A stretch of DNA of 7,822 bases, from contig CAISUR010000322.1 of assembly GCA_903888655.1 (NCBI GenBank), positions 1-7,822 of the forward strand. Direction: 5' to 3'. The notes under the pieces are model-generated. The model saw nothing but the letters and a program-made list of their open reading frames with translations. It searched no databases and was not told where the DNA came from. Below, piece after piece: positions 6,179 to 7,822 of the stretch. Position numbers and translations under genes: made by a program. The stretch is from an uncultured Bacteroidota bacterium (lineage in GTDB: Bacteria; Bacteroidota; Bacteroidia; Flavobacteriales; Flavobacteriaceae). Each line of letters begins with the position of its first letter. The stretch's first letter is position 1.

Positions 6179-6682
6179 ATGAGAACATTCAAATACCTTT
6201 TATTATCTTTAGTTGCTTTAACTTTAAATAGTTGCCGCATCTACAACTTTACAGGAACCGGAAAAATAGATGCGAAAACCTTTCAAGTAAATTATTTTCA
6301 AAATAACGCTCCTTTAGTTCAACCAGGAATTGAAAGAACATTTACGCTTAAACTCCAAGATCTTATTCAAAATCAAACCAATTTGAATTTAACCAGCAGT
6401 AACGGTGATTTATTATATGAAGGAGAGATAACGGGCTACACTATCACACCAATGTCAGCTACGGCAGCACAAACTGCAGCGCAAAATCGATTAACAATTA
6501 CAATAAATGTTAGATTTGTAAATAAAAATAAAGATACCGATAATTTTGAAAAACCTTTCTCTTTTTATTATGATTATCCGGGAGACCAACAGTTAATTGG
6601 ATCAAACCTAACGGCTGCCTTAGACGTTATTTTTGAGAGAATCACACAAGATATCTTCAACGAATCATTAGCAAAATGGTAG
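6179..6682 (+). CDS. lptE: LPS assembly lipoprotein LptE
   Basis: LptE plugs the LptD barrel in the outer membrane and helps deliver LPS to the cell surface. The 167-aa product begins MRTFKYLLLSLVALTLNSC, a lipoprotein signal peptide with lipobox LNSC and lipidated Cys19. I start at the ATG at 6179; the frame could open one codon earlier at a TTG (6176), but the ATG fits better. The mature part matches the Bacteroidota LptE family by sequence feel: IYNFTGTGKI after the Cys, NYFQNNAPLVQPGI (38-51), the conserved GDLLYEGEITGY (76-87) and AAQNRLTITINVRFVN (100-115). The C-terminal helix has two-residue spacing typical of the family (ALDVIFERITQDIFNESLAKW). Its length of about 165-175 aa is normal. 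It has its own promoter and leads a tight operon: the next start codon is 1 nt after the stop. Confidence 0.9.
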   Translation: MRTFKYLLLSLVALTLNSCRIYNFTGTGKIDAKTFQVNYFQNNAPLVQPGIERTFTLKLQDLIQNQTNLNLTSSNGDLLYEGEITGYTITPMSATAAQTAAQNRLTITINVRFVNKNKDTDNFEKPFSFYYDYPGDQQLIGSNLTAALDVIFERITQDIFNESLAKW

Positions 6683-6683
6683 T

Positions 6684-7499
6684 ATGAATATAACCGATTA
6701 TACTTATTTAATCAATAAACCCTTCGCCATAAACGAGCGTCAGAGTGGTGCTTTGGAAAAAATAATGGAGGAATTTCCTTATTTCCAGAGTGCTCGAATT
6801 TTGAGATTGAAACATTTATATAATCAAGATAGTTTTAAATATAATTTTGCTTTAAAAGTAGCTGCTGCTTATACTACAGACCGAAGTATATTATTTGACT
6901 TTATCACTTCTGATAGTTTTGTTACGGTTCAAAACGGACTTTACGATCAAAAAGTAGCGGAGCTTCTCAATATTAATGTTATTGGAAGTGAAATTGTAGA
7001 ATATAGTATTGCAACGGAACCCATAAATACTTTAGAACAATCGATTCTGTCTTCTATTGCACAGGCCAAACCGACCGACGAAACGGTTGAAGAAAAGCTT
7101 GAAATTGGTAAACCATTAGAATTTACTAAAGAAGAAAAACATTCTTTCCAAGAGTGGTTGCAATTATCGAGATTAAAACCTATTGAGAGAAAGGAAATTT
7201 CTGATGAAGAAAATCTAGAAAAAAAGAAAAAATTAGAAATTATCGATAAATTTATTGAAACTAATCCTAAAATTTCGCCTGTTAACAAAGACATCAGTAT
7301 TCCAGTTTTTTCTCCAATTATAGAAGATAAATCGTACTTAATGACGGAAACATTAGCTAAAGTTTATTTAGAACAAAAAAAATATTCCAAAGCAATTCAA
7401 GCTTATGAAATATTAATTTTGAAATATCCAGAAAAAAGTAGTTTCTTTGCAGACCGAATTTCGGATATTAAGAATTTACAACAAAACAATAATAGTTAA
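6684..7499 (+). CDS. Conserved protein of unknown function with C-terminal TPR-like helical hairpin
   Basis: I do not recognise a characterised function. The 271-aa product has no signal peptide or membrane segment and should be cytoplasmic. An N-terminal helical part (about 1-100; EFPYFQSARILRLKHLYNQD at 30-49) is followed by a variable segment rich in Glu and Lys (about 105-215). That segment includes SFQEWLQLSRLKPIERKE (154-171), a charged run EENLEKKKKLE (175-185) and IIDKFIETNPKISP (186-199). The end (219-262) is a TPR-like helix pair: TETLAKVYLEQKKYSKAIQAYEIL followed by a helix starting at the KYPEKSS turn. One TPR unit rarely acts alone, so this is probably a protein-contact surface. 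It starts 1 nt after lptE and ends 3 nt before secG, which suggests translational coupling and a link to envelope assembly or secretion; that link is inference from position only. Confidence 0.85.
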   Translation: MNITDYTYLINKPFAINERQSGALEKIMEEFPYFQSARILRLKHLYNQDSFKYNFALKVAAAYTTDRSILFDFITSDSFVTVQNGLYDQKVAELLNINVIGSEIVEYSIATEPINTLEQSILSSIAQAKPTDETVEEKLEIGKPLEFTKEEKHSFQEWLQLSRLKPIERKEISDEENLEKKKKLEIIDKFIETNPKISPVNKDISIPVFSPIIEDKSYLMTETLAKVYLEQKKYSKAIQAYEILILKYPEKSSFFADRISDIKNLQQNNNS

Positions 7500-7502
7500 A
7501 CA

Positions 7503-7822
7503 ATGAACACATTTACAATTTTTTTAGTATTAATAACGATAGTTTGTTTCTTACTAATCATCGTAGTTATGGTACAAAACCCTAAAGGAGGTGGTTTGTC
7601 ATCTTCATTAGGTGGCTCTTCACAAATGGGCGGAGTTCAAAAAACCACTGACTTTTTAGACAAAAGTACTTGGGTACTAGCAGCAACATTAATTGCGTTA
7701 GTATTATTATCTAGTTTAAGTTTCACAGGAAGCTTGAGCGATAATAAAAAAGTAATTGACCCAGCTCAATCAAGTGCCCCAAAAGCAGATGATAAAACCA
7801 AACCTGCTGCAACACCAGCTAA
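7503..7822 (+). CDS. secG: Protein-export membrane protein SecG, 3' end cut by window edge
   Basis: SecG is the small third subunit of the SecYEG translocon in the inner membrane and stimulates SecA-driven protein export. The 106 visible codons show two membrane segments (about 4-24 and 57-76). Between them is the family's cytoplasmic signature VVMVQNPKGGGLSSSLGG (21-38), followed by GSSQMGGVQKTTDFLDKSTW (38-57), which leads into the second helix. After it comes a hydrophilic Lys/Asp/Pro/Ala tail that is still open at the edge. E. coli SecG is 110 aa, so little is probably missing. The ATG is 3 nt after the stop of the TPR-like gene, so it is the third gene of the lptE operon. From memory, groES/groEL often follow secG in flavobacteria, but that lies outside the window. 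Confidence 0.95.
   Translation, partial: MNTFTIFLVLITIVCFLLIIVVMVQNPKGGGLSSSLGGSSQMGGVQKTTDFLDKSTWVLAATLIALVLLSSLSFTGSLSDNKKVIDPAQSSAPKADDKTKPAATPA

Noticed and set aside
6947..7294. Minus-strand open frame of 115 codons
   Set aside because: It is antisense to the TPR-like gene; the Ser/Phe/Leu-rich product is what the reverse of a Lys/Glu-rich frame gives.
7414..7421. TAATTTTG as an internal promoter for secG
   Set aside because: It matches TAnnTTTG, but there is no TTG at 17-23 nt upstream, it lies inside a coding region, and such a 6-base match is expected several times by chance in AT-rich DNA of this length.
1..7822. A mobile element, CRISPR array, toxin-antitoxin pair, defence system or other new multi-gene system
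   Set aside because: All genes but one belong to recognised housekeeping or regulatory families in an arrangement I recall from flavobacteria. There are no transposase, integrase, spaced repeat or tRNA-attachment signs.

Overview
The window looks like an ordinary chromosomal core region of a member of the Bacteroidota, most likely a Flavobacterium-like species. The DNA is AT-rich. Gene starts lack Shine-Dalgarno sequences. Three gene starts are preceded by the TAnnTTTG -7 box of the Bacteroidota primary sigma factor. The protein families are the flavobacterial forms, and from memory the order arginase-like / topA / miaB / sigma-54 regulator / lptE / TPR-like protein / secG recurs in that group.

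Layout. On the minus strand (1-2969), topA (DNA topoisomerase I) is followed 3 nt later by an arginase-family gene that runs off the left edge. A 361-bp divergent intergenic region (2970-3330) holds a -7 box for topA, a fuller promoter for miaB, a perfect 10-bp inverted repeat and two small leader hairpins. On the plus strand (3331-7822) come miaB (tRNA methylthiotransferase), a sigma-54 (RpoN) activator without a receiver domain, lptE (outer-membrane LPS assembly lipoprotein) with its own promoter, a protein of unknown function with a C-terminal TPR-like hairpin, and secG (Sec translocon subunit), cut by the right edge.

How the genes relate. miaB and the regulator are 73 nt apart with no convincing promoter or terminator between them, so they are probably co-transcribed. 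lptE, the TPR-like gene and secG are separated by 1 and 3 nt and form a tight operon. Two of its products serve envelope biogenesis (LPS transport and protein export), which makes the uncharacterised middle protein an envelope-biogenesis candidate.

I see no mobile element, CRISPR array, RNA gene or defence system, and no clear undescribed system. The points most worth a second look are the arginase homologue with substituted metal ligands, the conserved-looking TPR-like protein, the receiver-less sigma-54 activator with an unusual long linker, and the inverted repeat between topA and miaB.
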